A stretch of DNA of 64,000 nt, taken from contig QXHL01000011.1 in assembly GCA_003584005.1 (NCBI GenBank), positions 1 through 64,000 of the forward strand, given 5' to 3'. Positions 37,888 to 46,152 of the stretch are shown in pieces. The translations under genes were made by a program, and so were the position numbers. This DNA comes from Alicyclobacillaceae bacterium I2511 (GTDB taxonomy: Bacteria > Bacillota > Bacilli > Alicyclobacillales > Alicyclobacillaceae). A model generated the notes under the pieces. That model had not been told where the DNA came from. It searched no databases and saw only the letters and a program-made list of their open reading frames with translations. Numbering within the stretch: position 1 is the stretch's first letter; every line of letters starts with the position of its first letter.

Positions 37888-38331
37888 GTGGAAAGCAAGC
37901 CTGTAAGCCGAGTTTTGTGCTCCAGTGCTGCAAACGGATTGTCCGTGTCCCTCTGAAATTGTTGTTCCATAGGGACACCCCAAGCCTCGCACAGCGGAGT
38001 AGCAATCATCTATCTAGGCAATCCGTTGCCGGATTGCTCCAGCGACCAACCCGAGTGCGTGGCGGGCCACCACATGTGCACTCCTATCCGGTCTTGCTCC
38101 AGGTGGGGTTTACCTAGCCGACCTGTCTCCAGGCCGCTGGTGCGCTCTTACCGCACCGTTGCATCCTTGCCTGTAAGGTTTGCACCTTCATCGGCGGTCT
38201 TCATTTCTGTGGCACTGTCCCTAGGATTGCTCCCGCCGGACGTTATCCGGCACCCTGCCCTATGGAGCTCGGACTTTCCTCCCGTGCGACCTTTCGGCCT
38301 TGCACCGGCGATTGCCCAGCTTACTTTCCAA
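37888..38331 (-). ncRNA. rnpB: RNase P RNA, type A
   Basis: The catalytic RNA that cuts tRNA 5' leaders. On the minus strand the conserved blocks are seen in order: GAGGAAAGTCCGAGCTCC, CAGGGTGCCGGATAACG, GGTGCGGTAAGAGCGCACC, GGTAAACCCCACC-GGAGCAAGACC, CTAGATAGATGATTGC. The 3' end is ACAAAACTCGGCTTACAG. P1 can be drawn between the 5' GGAAAGTAAGC and the 3' GCTTGCTTTCC. The block order and P-arm layout match E. coli-like type A, not the type B found in Bacillus. Ends are set by P1 and may be off by several bases. Confidence 0.93.
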
Positions 38332-38349
38332 CATCTATGCGCAAACTTG

Positions 38350-38379
38350 AGTATAACGCAATCGTGCCGACGTCAGCAA
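38350..38379 (-). promoter_or_regulatory. Sigma-A promoter of rnpB
   Basis: On the minus strand TTGCTG (38374-38379) and TATACT (38350-38355) are separated by 18 bases. They are about 20 bases upstream of the mature RNase P RNA 5' end. Confidence 0.65.
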
Positions 38380-38588
38380 GTGAATTTTTTCCCTGTTGTG
38401 GCGAGGGCCCCTTCATCTTTAGTTAAACGCGTTTACTAGTAGCCTATAAAGGCTATTTCAACGTGAAATAAACCGCTAAATAGCGTGAAACCACAAGTCA
38501 CAGTGTGCAGGTCCTAGGGTTCTTTACCTAATATCAATTAATCAGACGTCAAGATGAAGGAAAGCGATTTCTTGATATTATTTCAACA

Positions 38589-38616
38589 TTGCTTGCAGGT
38601 GTCGAAAGTCTATAAT
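38589..38616 (+). promoter_or_regulatory. Promoter of the kdp operon
   Basis: TTGCTT (38589-38594), 16 bases, then a perfect TATAAT (38611-38616). The predicted transcript starts near 38623, just before the riboswitch. The stretch from 38380 to 38588 shows no gene, only an AT-rich region with small inverted repeats. Confidence 0.65.
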
Positions 38617-38637
38617 AAGTTTCATGTAATGCAACTT

Positions 38638-38771
38638 CATCGCCGAATCCCGGTTGTCCGGGAACGGGGGATCCGACTGTTCCTCTGGGGTGAATCCGAT
38701 TTTATCGGTAGGGTGTTTTCTTCTGCCGCCCGAACCCGTCAGCTAACTTCGTAGGCGAACGCAGGAGAGGT
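38638..38771 (+). ncRNA. c-di-AMP riboswitch (ydaO/yuaA type)
   Basis: The sequence carries the hallmark blocks of the ydaO class in order: CGCCGAATCCCGG, AACGGGGGATCCGAC, CTCTGGGGTGAATCC, ATCGGTAGGGTG. They end with CCGAACCCGTCAGCTAAC and TCGTAGGCGAACGCAGGAGAGG. This class binds c-di-AMP and normally switches expression off at high ligand; in B. subtilis it controls potassium uptake genes. Here it lies in the leader of kdp and is followed directly by an intrinsic terminator. Ends are approximate. Confidence 0.92.
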
Positions 38772-38774
38772 CTG

Positions 38775-38799
38775 ACGACCCCGCCAGTGGGTCGTTTTT
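38775..38799 (+). terminator. Riboswitch-linked intrinsic terminator before kdp
   Basis: ACGACCC (38775-38781) and GGGTCGT (38789-38795) form a stem with a 7-base loop, followed by T-runs. It lies immediately 3' of the c-di-AMP aptamer, so ligand binding would be expected to favour termination. Confidence 0.85.
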
Positions 38800-38848
38800 G
38801 TATTTTTTCTTTTTTTGTACAGACTAATGGGCGTCAGGAGGAAATTTC

Positions 38849-38932
38849 ATGGGGACGGTAATCTCCGTTGGTTTATTTGCCTTGTGTTTTGGTCTGTTTG
38901 CCTGGCTTATTCGACTTTTTGACAAAGCATGA
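38849..38932 (+). CDS. 27-codon membrane ORF upstream of kdpF
   Basis: A 27-residue frame starting with ATG, seven bases after AGGAGG. It encodes one hydrophobic helix followed by RLFDKA (start MGTVISVGLFALCFG). It lies after the riboswitch terminator and before kdpF, so it would be cotranscribed with the pump. It is not KdpF, which follows separately. From memory, similar tiny ORFs occur before kdpF in other bacteria, but I could not check this. It may be an extra small subunit or a leader peptide. Confidence 0.6.
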   Translation: MGTVISVGLFALCFGLFAWLIRLFDKA

Positions 38933-38998
38933 GGACGAGTATTTTTTACACATTTATAGAGATGCGACAACTTGTGACAGCAAGGGGAGGTGCGGAGA

Positions 38999-39076
38999 AT
39001 GTGGATGCTTGTGCTGATTTCTGCGGCCCTCATGGTTTATCTTACCTATGTGATGTTCAATCCAGAGAAATTTTAA
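38999..39076 (+). CDS. kdpF: Potassium-transporting ATPase small subunit KdpF
   Basis: A 25-residue single-helix peptide (MWMLVLISAALMVYLTYVMF, then NPEKF). The helix ending in NP-x-x-F and the place directly before kdpA match KdpF, a small stabilising subunit of the Kdp P-type ATPase. AAGGGGAGG precedes the ATG. Confidence 0.88.
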   Translation: MWMLVLISAALMVYLTYVMFNPEKF

Positions 39077-39111
39077 CGGTATTGTGAAGAGGTAGGAAAG
39101 GGTGTTGTTAC

Positions 39112-40818
39112 TTGACGGTGCAAGGTGTGGCTGCAATTCTAGTGACGGTGGGACTCATTTTTCTTCTAGCCATTCCTTTGGGTGGTTACATCTACCGGGT
39201 GTTTATGGGTCAGCGCAGCAAACTGGAGGGAGTGTTTGGTCCCCTGGACCGACTACTGTATCGGGTGATTGGGGTCAATCCAGCGGTTGAAATGGATTGG
39301 AAGGCGTACATCCGATCCTTACTTTTAGTGAACTTTGTAATGGCTCTTTTCGTTTACCTGATTTTTCGGCTACAGGGGGTTTTGCCACTTAATCCGAATG
39401 GGATTCATGGCATGTCCTGGGATTTAGCGTTCAATTCAGCGGTGGCTTTCATCACCAATACAAACTGGCAGAGTTACGCTGGCGAGCAATCGATGTCTTA
39501 CTTGGGTCAGATGGTGGCCGTCACTTATCTACAATTCACCTCTGCGGCCACTGGTGTGGTGGCAGTTATCGCTTTTTTGCGCGGTTTGGTAGGCCATCGG
39601 GGCACTTCACTCGGAAACTTTTGGGTGGACTTTGTACGTGTTCAGACGCGTATTTTATTGCCCTTAGCTTTCCTATTTGCTCTTTTATTGGTGGGCTTAG
39701 GGTTGCCGGAGACTTTGCTAGGTGCGCAAGCGGTACATACGCTGAGCGGTGGAACACAAATCATCGCACGGGGTCCAGTGGCTTCGTTGGAAGCTATTAA
39801 ACAATTAGGAACTAATGGAGGCGGATTTTTTAATGCCAACAGTGCTCATCCCTTTGAAAACCCGAGCCCATTGACAGATGTCTTGGAAATCATTGCAATG
39901 GCGTTGATTCCAGTGGCCCTGATTACAACCTTTGCACAGTTTATTAAAAGTCGGGCCCATGCGGTGATGCTGTATGGATTACTAGTAGGGATGTTGCTGG
40001 TGGCAACATTTATAATTTATGGTGCGGAGGCAGCGGGGAATCCCATTGTACACCATTTGTTGGGAATCAGCGGTCCGAATATGGAAGGCAAGGAGGTCCG
40101 CTTTGGTACCAGTATGAGTTCCCTGTTCACTGCGGTGACCACATCCACGGCCACTGGAGCTGTCAATAATATGTTGGATAGTCTGACGCCGCTGGGCGGC
40201 ATGGTGCCGCTGTTGTTGATGATGTTTAACATGGTTTTTGGCGGCATTGGTGTGGGCTTGCTGAATATCTTGATGTTTCTTATCATCACGGTGTTTCTAT
40301 CTGGGTTGATGGTGGGAAGGACCCCAGAAATATTTGGTAAAAAAATTGAATCCAGGGAAGTCAAATTGGCTGCTGCGGCGATGTTGGTGCATCCCTTTGT
40401 CATTCTGGTGCCTACGGCCATCGCAGTGGCGACGAAAATGGGCACCTCTTCCATGCTCAATCCGGGACTCCATGGTTTTTCTGAGGTGTTGTATGCCTTT
40501 ACCTCTGCGGCGGCCAATAACGGTTCGGCGTTTGCGGGGATTAACGCCAACACGGTGTTTTATAACGTGACCCTGGGCGTTGTCATGCTGCTCGGGCGCT
40601 ATGTATCTATGGTGGCCATGCTTGCCATGGCGGGTTCTTTGGTTAAAAAGGCAGTCATCCCGGAGTCGCAGGGGACGTTAAAGACCGGAACTTTATCTTT
40701 CGGCCTGGTGTTTATTGCGGTTGTTGTCATCGTCGGTGCCCTGACCTTTTTTCCGGCTTTGGCCATCGGACCCATTGGTGAACAATTACAGATGTTGTCC
40801 GGGCAGTTAGCCCACTAA
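39112..40818 (+). CDS. kdpA: Potassium-transporting ATPase subunit KdpA
   Basis: KdpA is the K+-selective channel-like subunit of the high-affinity Kdp pump and belongs to the superfamily of potassium transporters. The 568-residue product has about ten membrane helices and four degenerate selectivity-loop regions. Visible among them are AFITNTNWQSYAGE, KQLGTNGGGFFNANSAHPFENP, TSTATGAVNN and TSAAANNGSAFAG. TTG 39112 follows AGGAAAGGG. Confidence 0.97.
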   Translation: MTVQGVAAILVTVGLIFLLAIPLGGYIYRVFMGQRSKLEGVFGPLDRLLYRVIGVNPAVEMDWKAYIRSLLLVNFVMALFVYLIFRLQGVLPLNPNGIHGMSWDLAFNSAVAFITNTNWQSYAGEQSMSYLGQMVAVTYLQFTSAATGVVAVIAFLRGLVGHRGTSLGNFWVDFVRVQTRILLPLAFLFALLLVGLGLPETLLGAQAVHTLSGGTQIIARGPVASLEAIKQLGTNGGGFFNANSAHPFENPSPLTDVLEIIAMALIPVALITTFAQFIKSRAHAVMLYGLLVGMLLVATFIIYGAEAAGNPIVHHLLGISGPNMEGKEVRFGTSMSSLFTAVTTSTATGAVNNMLDSLTPLGGMVPLLLMMFNMVFGGIGVGLLNILMFLIITVFLSGLMVGRTPEIFGKKIESREVKLAAAAMLVHPFVILVPTAIAVATKMGTSSMLNPGLHGFSEVLYAFTSAAANNGSAFAGINANTVFYNVTLGVVMLLGRYVSMVAMLAMAGSLVKKAVIPESQGTLKTGTLSFGLVFIAVVVIVGALTFFPALAIGPIGEQLQMLSGQLAH

Positions 40819-40863
40819 TGGGGCAATTCAGCGGGAGCGGGAAGAAGAAAGGAGAGTAGCACG

Positions 40864-42930
40864 ATGGCTAAACCAGTCGTTCAAACGATATCTTCGGCCA
40901 TTTGGAAGCGGGCCTTTGTGGAGTCTTTTACGAAGTTGAATCCTCGAACCATGGTGAAGAACCCCGTGATGTTCGTGGTTGAAGTGGGATTTGTGATTAC
41001 GCTGTTATTGAGTATGGACCCCAATTTATTCGGAGGTCATTTTGGCCCGGGGTCTGGAGAACGTGCTTTTGATATCGTGGTAACGGTGATTTTGTTTGTC
41101 ACCATTTTGTTTGCCAATTTTGCTGAGGCGATTGCAGAGGGCCGGGGTAAGGCGCAAGCAGAATCTTTGCGAAAAACAAAAACAGACCTGACAGCCAACC
41201 GTCGGCGGGAGGATGGGGCGTATGAGAGTATTCCAGCCACTTCCTTACGTAAAGGAGACGTAGTCCAGGTGGTGGCTGGTGAGTTGATTCCCGTGGACGG
41301 AGAGGTGATTCAGGGTCTTGGCAGTGTGGATGAGTCTGCCATTACAGGGGAATCCGCACCCGTCATCCGCGGCTCGGGGGGAGACTTCAGTTCTGTCACC
41401 GGAGGCACAAAACTGTTGTCGGATGTGCTCACCATTCGGGTCACGGCTAATCCCGGCGAATCTTTTTTGGACAAAATGATTGGTCTGGTAGAGGGAGCAA
41501 GCCGTCAAAAGACCCCTAATGAGCTGGCGTTGTCGGTACTGTTGGCCGCGTTAACGTTAATTTTTCTCATTGTCGTAGATACGTTGAAGCCAATGGCACA
41601 CTATGTGGGGGGAAACCGCAACATTGATGTCGCAACCCTGATTGCCCTGTTAGTTTGCCTAATCCCTACCACCATTGGCGCACTACTGTCGGCCATTGGG
41701 ATTGCTGGCATGGACCGAGTCATTCGCTTTAATGTGATTGCAAAGTCCGGCAAAGCCGTGGAGGCGGCAGGGGATGTGAACACGTTAATTCTTGATAAGA
41801 CAGGGACCATTACTATCGGCAACCGTTTGGCTAGTGAATTTCTGTTGGCAGGTCCGCACAGTTCACAGGAATTGGTGGAGGTTGCAGTGCTGTCTTCCCT
41901 GTTTGACGAAACCCCAGAGGGACGCTCTGTGGTGGACTTAGGCAAGGAAAATGGGGTTTCTTTCGTGCGTGAGCAGTATGGTGATGCCGAGAATATTGAG
42001 TTTTCGGCGGACACTCGGATGAGCGGGCTGAATCTCCCTGATGGCACAGAATTGCGCAAAGGGGCTGTGGATGCAATTCGCAATTATGTGTTGGTTGCAG
42101 GTGGAACGGTTCCGGAGGACTTGGAGTCGCAGACAGAGCGCATTGCCCGAGAGGGTGGAACGCCCTTGGCGGTAGCGAAAGACACGGAGATTTATGGGTT
42201 AATATACCTTAAGGACATTGTGAAACCGGGTATGCATCAGCGGTTTGAAGAACTACGAAAAATGGGCATTAAAACGGTGATGTGCACAGGGGACAATCCA
42301 TTGACCGCAGCGACGATTGCGAAGGAAGCGGGTGTGGACGACTTTATTGCGGAGGCTAAACCAGAAGACAAGATGCGGCTCATTCGTGAAGAACAGGCAT
42401 TAGGTAAGTTGGTGGCGATGTCTGGAGATGGTACAAACGATGCTCCTGCGTTGGCCCAAGCAGACGTTGGACTGGCTATGAACAGCGGTACCCAAGCAGC
42501 GAAAGAGGCAGGCAACATGGTCGATTTAGATTCGGATCCCACCAAACTGATTGAGGTAGTTTCCATCGGCAAGCAGTTGCTCATTACTCGCGGCGCCATC
42601 ACCACGTTTTCCATTGCCAACGATGTGGCCAAATACTTCGCCATTATTCCGGCTATGTTCATTTTGATGATTCCGCAATTGCAGGCTTTAAATATTATGC
42701 ACCTGACAAGCCCCAGGAGTGCCATTTTGTCTGCATTGATTTTTAATGCGGTCATTATCCCGTTGCTGATTCCCTTGGCAATGCGAGGGGTTAAGTACCA
42801 CCCCATGAGCGCCACAGCCATGCTAATGCGCAACTTGGTCCTGTACGGATTAGGAGGCATTGTGGCACCGTTTATTGGTATTAAGTTGATTGATTTGATT
42901 TTAACTGCGTTTGGCTGGGCGAACATCTGA
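40864..42930 (+). CDS. kdpB: Potassium-transporting ATPase ATP-binding subunit KdpB
   Basis: The P-type ATPase subunit that energises K+ uptake. The 688-residue product has the actuator-domain motif [18 protein letters not shown]; its Ser lies in TGES, the site of inhibitory phosphorylation known in E. coli. The phosphorylation motif [13 protein letters not shown] has the catalytic Asp at about 311. [10 protein letters not shown] and the hinge [18 protein letters not shown] follow. All catalytic residues appear intact. It is preceded by GAAAGGAGAG. Confidence 0.98.
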   Translation: MAKPVVQTISSAIWKRAFVESFTKLNPRTMVKNPVMFVVEVGFVITLLLSMDPNLFGGHFGPGSGERAFDIVVTVILFVTILFANFAEAIAEGRGKAQAESLRKTKTDLTANRRREDGAYESIPATSLRKGDVVQVVAGELIPVDGEVIQGLGSVDESAITGESAPVIRGSGGDFSSVTGGTKLLSDVLTIRVTANPGESFLDKMIGLVEGASRQKTPNELALSVLLAALTLIFLIVVDTLKPMAHYVGGNRNIDVATLIALLVCLIPTTIGALLSAIGIAGMDRVIRFNVIAKSGKAVEAAGDVNTLILDKTGTITIGNRLASEFLLAGPHSSQELVEVAVLSSLFDETPEGRSVVDLGKENGVSFVREQYGDAENIEFSADTRMSGLNLPDGTELRKGAVDAIRNYVLVAGGTVPEDLESQTERIAREGGTPLAVAKDTEIYGLIYLKDIVKPGMHQRFEELRKMGIKTVMCTGDNPLTAATIAKEAGVDDFIAEAKPEDKMRLIREEQALGKLVAMSGDGTNDAPALAQADVGLAMNSGTQAAKEAGNMVDLDSDPTKLIEVVSIGKQLLITRGAITTFSIANDVAKYFAIIPAMFILMIPQLQALNIMHLTSPRSAILSALIFNAVIIPLLIPLAMRGVKYHPMSATAMLMRNLVLYGLGGIVAPFIGIKLIDLILTAFGWANI

Positions 42931-42955
42931 GGATTGTGGGAAAGGCGTGTGGGTC

Positions 42956-43534
42956 ATGAGAAACTTGTTGCGGTCTTTACGCTGGTTGGTTGCATCTGTT
43001 GTAATGTTGGGGTTAATTTATCCGTTGTTGATTACGGGAATTGGCCAGTGGGTATTCCCTTTCCAAGCTAATGGCAGTATGGTTCAGTACCAGGGACAGG
43101 TGGTAGGATCGCGTTTGATTGCTCAGCAGGTGACCTTGGCGGGGTTATTTTATCCCCGGCCATCCGCAGTGAACTATGACGCAAATGGATCTGGTGGATC
43201 TAACCTTGGACCGACAAATCCGGCACTCATACAGGAGGTCAAAAAAAACTTGGAGCAGGTCTTACACCAGAATCCCGGCGTAACTGTGGCACAGGTTCCA
43301 ACCAGCATGGTGGAATCCTCCGGATCTGGATTAGACCCAGATATTACGGTTCACGATGCGTTATTGCAGGTCCCGCGTGTGGCTCAAGCAACAGGGTTGT
43401 CTGTGGACACTGTGCAGAACTTGGTCCGCCAAAACACCCGTGGACGGTTTTTAGGACTGTGGGGGGTGGGTAGGGTCAACGTGCTTGACCTCAATCTGGC
43501 GGTGCTAAAGGCTAAGACAGAAACAGCGCCTTAA
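42956..43534 (+). CDS. kdpC: Potassium-transporting ATPase subunit KdpC
   Basis: KdpC stabilises the KdpA-KdpB complex and raises nucleotide affinity. The 192-residue product has one N-terminal membrane segment and the conserved blocks FYPRPSAVNYDANGSGGSNLGP and SGSGLDPDIT. ATG 42956 is chosen over the earlier frame opening in kdpB, 26 bases after the kdpB stop. Confidence 0.95.
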   Translation: MRNLLRSLRWLVASVVMLGLIYPLLITGIGQWVFPFQANGSMVQYQGQVVGSRLIAQQVTLAGLFYPRPSAVNYDANGSGGSNLGPTNPALIQEVKKNLEQVLHQNPGVTVAQVPTSMVESSGSGLDPDITVHDALLQVPRVAQATGLSVDTVQNLVRQNTRGRFLGLWGVGRVNVLDLNLAVLKAKTETAP

Positions 43535-43579
43535 CGGCAGGGTTGTGGGGCGAGTAGGAGGATTAGGGAGGATGGGTGA

Positions 43580-44728
43580 ATGAGCAACAATCCAAACATA
43601 TCCTTGGATGACCGTGAATACGCTTCGGGGGGGGGCCGAGTCCGTCCAGGAAAGCTTAAGCTGTTTATTGGTGCTGCACCAGGGGTGGGCAAGACGTATA
43701 CCATGTTGCAAGAGGCCAGAAGCTTGCGAGAGCGTGGACTGGACGTGGTTGTCGGCTACATCGATGTACATCATCGCTCTGAAACTGAGGGACAAATTGA
43801 TGGATTGGAGGTACTCGCACGCAAGTCTATTGTTTACAAGGACCGAAATTTTGAGGAACTGGATGTAGCTGGGGTGCTATCACGCAACCCACAGGTGGTG
43901 GTTATTGACGAGTTAGCACACACCAACATTCCTGGGTCGCAAAGAGCCAAGCGCTACATGGATGTGGAGTATATCCTTGACCAAGGCATTGATGTGTTAA
44001 CCGCCGTGAATGTGCAACACTTGGAAAGTGCGCGGGATGAGGCGCAGACGGTTATTGGTGTGAAAGTCCGGGAAGTCATCCCGGACTCTTTCGTGCGTCG
44101 CGCCGGGGAAGTGGAGGTTATTGATGTGACTCCAGAGACCCTGCGACAGCGGCTGCGAGACGGTAGCATTTATCCACGGGAAAAGGTAAGCCAAGCCTTA
44201 CAACACTTTTTTCGCAAGTCTAACCTGTCTGCACTACGGGAACTGGCACTGCGGGAAGTTGCGGATGATGTGGACGAACGGCTGCAGCAGTCTTACGAGC
44301 GACGTCGCATTCCTGGCCCGGTGGGTGCCAAGGAAAACATTCTGGTGTGTGTGAATTATGTGGAACGGGCCTACAAGTTGGTGGAAAAGGCTGAACGTAT
44401 GGCGGATCGCATGAAAGCAGGATTGATTGTCTTCACGGTGCTGAAATTGCCAGTAGACCAGTTGACCAATAAGGAAAAAGAGACCTTACAACGATTACAA
44501 AAGGTTGCGGACGAATTTGATGCGCAGTTCATCGTCGAGGTGGAGAACGACAGAAAACTGGGTGAGGTGATTATGGCGGCTGCTGAGCAATGCAATGTGA
44601 CCCAGATTGTCCTCGGTCAACCGGCTCGCGGCCACAAGTGGAGCCACGCCGTCAGCGGCAATCCGGTACGATATTTGCTTAGACATATGAAGTACATTGA
44701 CCTTCGCGTGGTTGGTTGGAAGGATTAA
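43580..44728 (+). CDS. KdpD-like sensor fragment (KdpD + USP domains, no kinase), copy 1
   Basis: A 382-residue protein homologous to the N-terminal cytoplasmic half of KdpD. The Walker A GAAPGVGKTY is at about 31-40, the Walker B-like VVVIDELAHTNIPGS follows, then VNVQHLESARDE. A universal-stress-protein-like domain covers about 250-380 (ILVCVNYVERAYKLVEKAER, IVLGQPARGHKW). It ends before the four membrane helices and histidine kinase of full KdpD. There is no sign of decay, so this is a genuine short form. How it acts without a kinase is unknown; direct K+ or c-di-AMP sensing is an inference. Confidence 0.93.
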   Translation: MSNNPNISLDDREYASGGGRVRPGKLKLFIGAAPGVGKTYTMLQEARSLRERGLDVVVGYIDVHHRSETEGQIDGLEVLARKSIVYKDRNFEELDVAGVLSRNPQVVVIDELAHTNIPGSQRAKRYMDVEYILDQGIDVLTAVNVQHLESARDEAQTVIGVKVREVIPDSFVRRAGEVEVIDVTPETLRQRLRDGSIYPREKVSQALQHFFRKSNLSALRELALREVADDVDERLQQSYERRRIPGPVGAKENILVCVNYVERAYKLVEKAERMADRMKAGLIVFTVLKLPVDQLTNKEKETLQRLQKVADEFDAQFIVEVENDRKLGEVIMAAAEQCNVTQIVLGQPARGHKWSHAVSGNPVRYLLRHMKYIDLRVVGWKD

Positions 44729-44770
44729 TATTTCTCCGATGCAGGGTCGACGAGATTAGAGGGTGGCGGG

Positions 44771-45922
44771 ATGGTACGGCGCGGGCAACAGGAATCAAAT
44801 TTGCGGACCACAAACTCACGACGGGGTCGGCTCACCATCTATGTAGGGGCGGCACCGGGTGTAGGAAAAACGTATAAAATGTTACAGGACGCCAATGATT
44901 GGAGAGACAAAGGCGTTGATGTGGTGGTGGGGTTGATTGAAACCCACGGGCGGGATGAGACTGCAAGGCAAGTGAAGTACCTAGAGGTTTTACCTAAACG
45001 TAAGGTGGCTTGGGAAGACCGTGTTTACGAGGAATTAGATGTGGCAGCCATCATCGAGCGCAATCCAAAAGTGGTATTGATTGACGAATTGGCACATTCC
45101 AATGTCCCTGGGTGTGAACGAGCAAAGCGATTTCAGGATGTTGTCGACATCCTCAATCAAGGGATTGATGTAGTCACTGCTGTGAACATACAGCACTTAG
45201 AAAGCTTGCATGACAAGGTTGTACACATCACAGGAATCAAGGTTCGGGAACGCGTACCGGATTGGTTTATGGATTTGGCCCACGAGGTGAAGTTGATTGA
45301 CGTTTCCCCGGAGACCCTGCAGCAGCGACTGGAGGAGGGGAAAATTTATGCTCGGGATAAAATCGAGCAGGCACTGACAAACTTTTTTCAAATCGGAAAT
45401 TTATCCGCTTTGCGGGAACTGGCCTTACTCGAAGTGGCAGATGACGTAGACCAACGACTGGACGAGGCACGCCAAGAAGAAAGCAGCAGTCGCCCGCCCT
45501 CCCGACGCACTGTGCCAGATAACGCGGAACGGATTTTAGTCTGTGTGAATTATCGACCCCATTCGGAAAAACTCATTCGCCGTGGTTGGCGAATTGCCGA
45601 CCGCCTCAAGGCGCAATTGTTTGTGCTAGCAATTTTGACAACCGAAACGTTGAGCGCACAGGAACAAAAAGACCTGGAGCGAATGCAGTCCTTGAGTGAA
45701 GAATTTCAAGCCACGTTTACCATTCGCAAAGGAATCAATTCTAATATTGGGGCTACGATTGTCGCAGTGGCGGAAGAACTAGGGGTTTCCCAAATTGTCA
45801 TTGGCCAACCACTGGAGGTTCGCAACTGGTGGGAACGTTGGCGGTCTAATCCGGTAGATTACGTGTTGGACCATGCAGAGTTCGTGGATTTACACGTGGT
45901 TTCAAATTTCAGAGAAAGTTAG
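44771..45922 (+). CDS. KdpD-like sensor fragment (KdpD + USP domains, no kinase), copy 2
   Basis: A 383-residue paralogue of the preceding gene, 42 bases downstream. It has the same layout: GAAPGVGKTYKML at about 26-38, VVLIDELAHSNVPGC, VNIQHLESLHDK, and a USP-like domain (ILVCVNYRPHSEKLI, IVIGQPLEVRNWW). The two differ at many positions but align end to end, pointing to tandem duplication followed by divergence. Neither carries the SxS motif that I recall for c-di-AMP-binding KdpD of Staphylococcus at the matching USP loop. No kdpE follows. Confidence 0.93.
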   Translation: MVRRGQQESNLRTTNSRRGRLTIYVGAAPGVGKTYKMLQDANDWRDKGVDVVVGLIETHGRDETARQVKYLEVLPKRKVAWEDRVYEELDVAAIIERNPKVVLIDELAHSNVPGCERAKRFQDVVDILNQGIDVVTAVNIQHLESLHDKVVHITGIKVRERVPDWFMDLAHEVKLIDVSPETLQQRLEEGKIYARDKIEQALTNFFQIGNLSALRELALLEVADDVDQRLDEARQEESSSRPPSRRTVPDNAERILVCVNYRPHSEKLIRRGWRIADRLKAQLFVLAILTTETLSAQEQKDLERMQSLSEEFQATFTIRKGINSNIGATIVAVAEELGVSQIVIGQPLEVRNWWERWRSNPVDYVLDHAEFVDLHVVSNFRES

Positions 45923-46152
45923 AGGGTCCAACTATAGAGTTGTGGTTTTCTGACCATAGGACCTGACTGGAACAATGGCTGTTTACGGCTTACAATGAAG
46001 TTGTCAGATGGATTTTATCCCCCTTGAACGTGAAAAGATAATATTGATGGCTGTTAAGGCGGATGGATGAATACAGGGCATGCGGCGGGCACGAATTTTC
46101 GTTGGCCTCTTGGTGAACTGAAGTTGTGGCTAATCTTTGGAGGTGAATTTGC

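Noticed and set aside
38026-38439. A 137-codon plus-strand frame over rnpB
   Set aside because: It lies antisense to a clearly recognisable RNase P RNA and has no protein motif.
44771-45922. The second KdpD-like gene being a disrupted half of one full KdpD
   Set aside because: Both genes repeat the same N-terminal domains from the P-loop onward, so they are paralogues and not two pieces of one gene.
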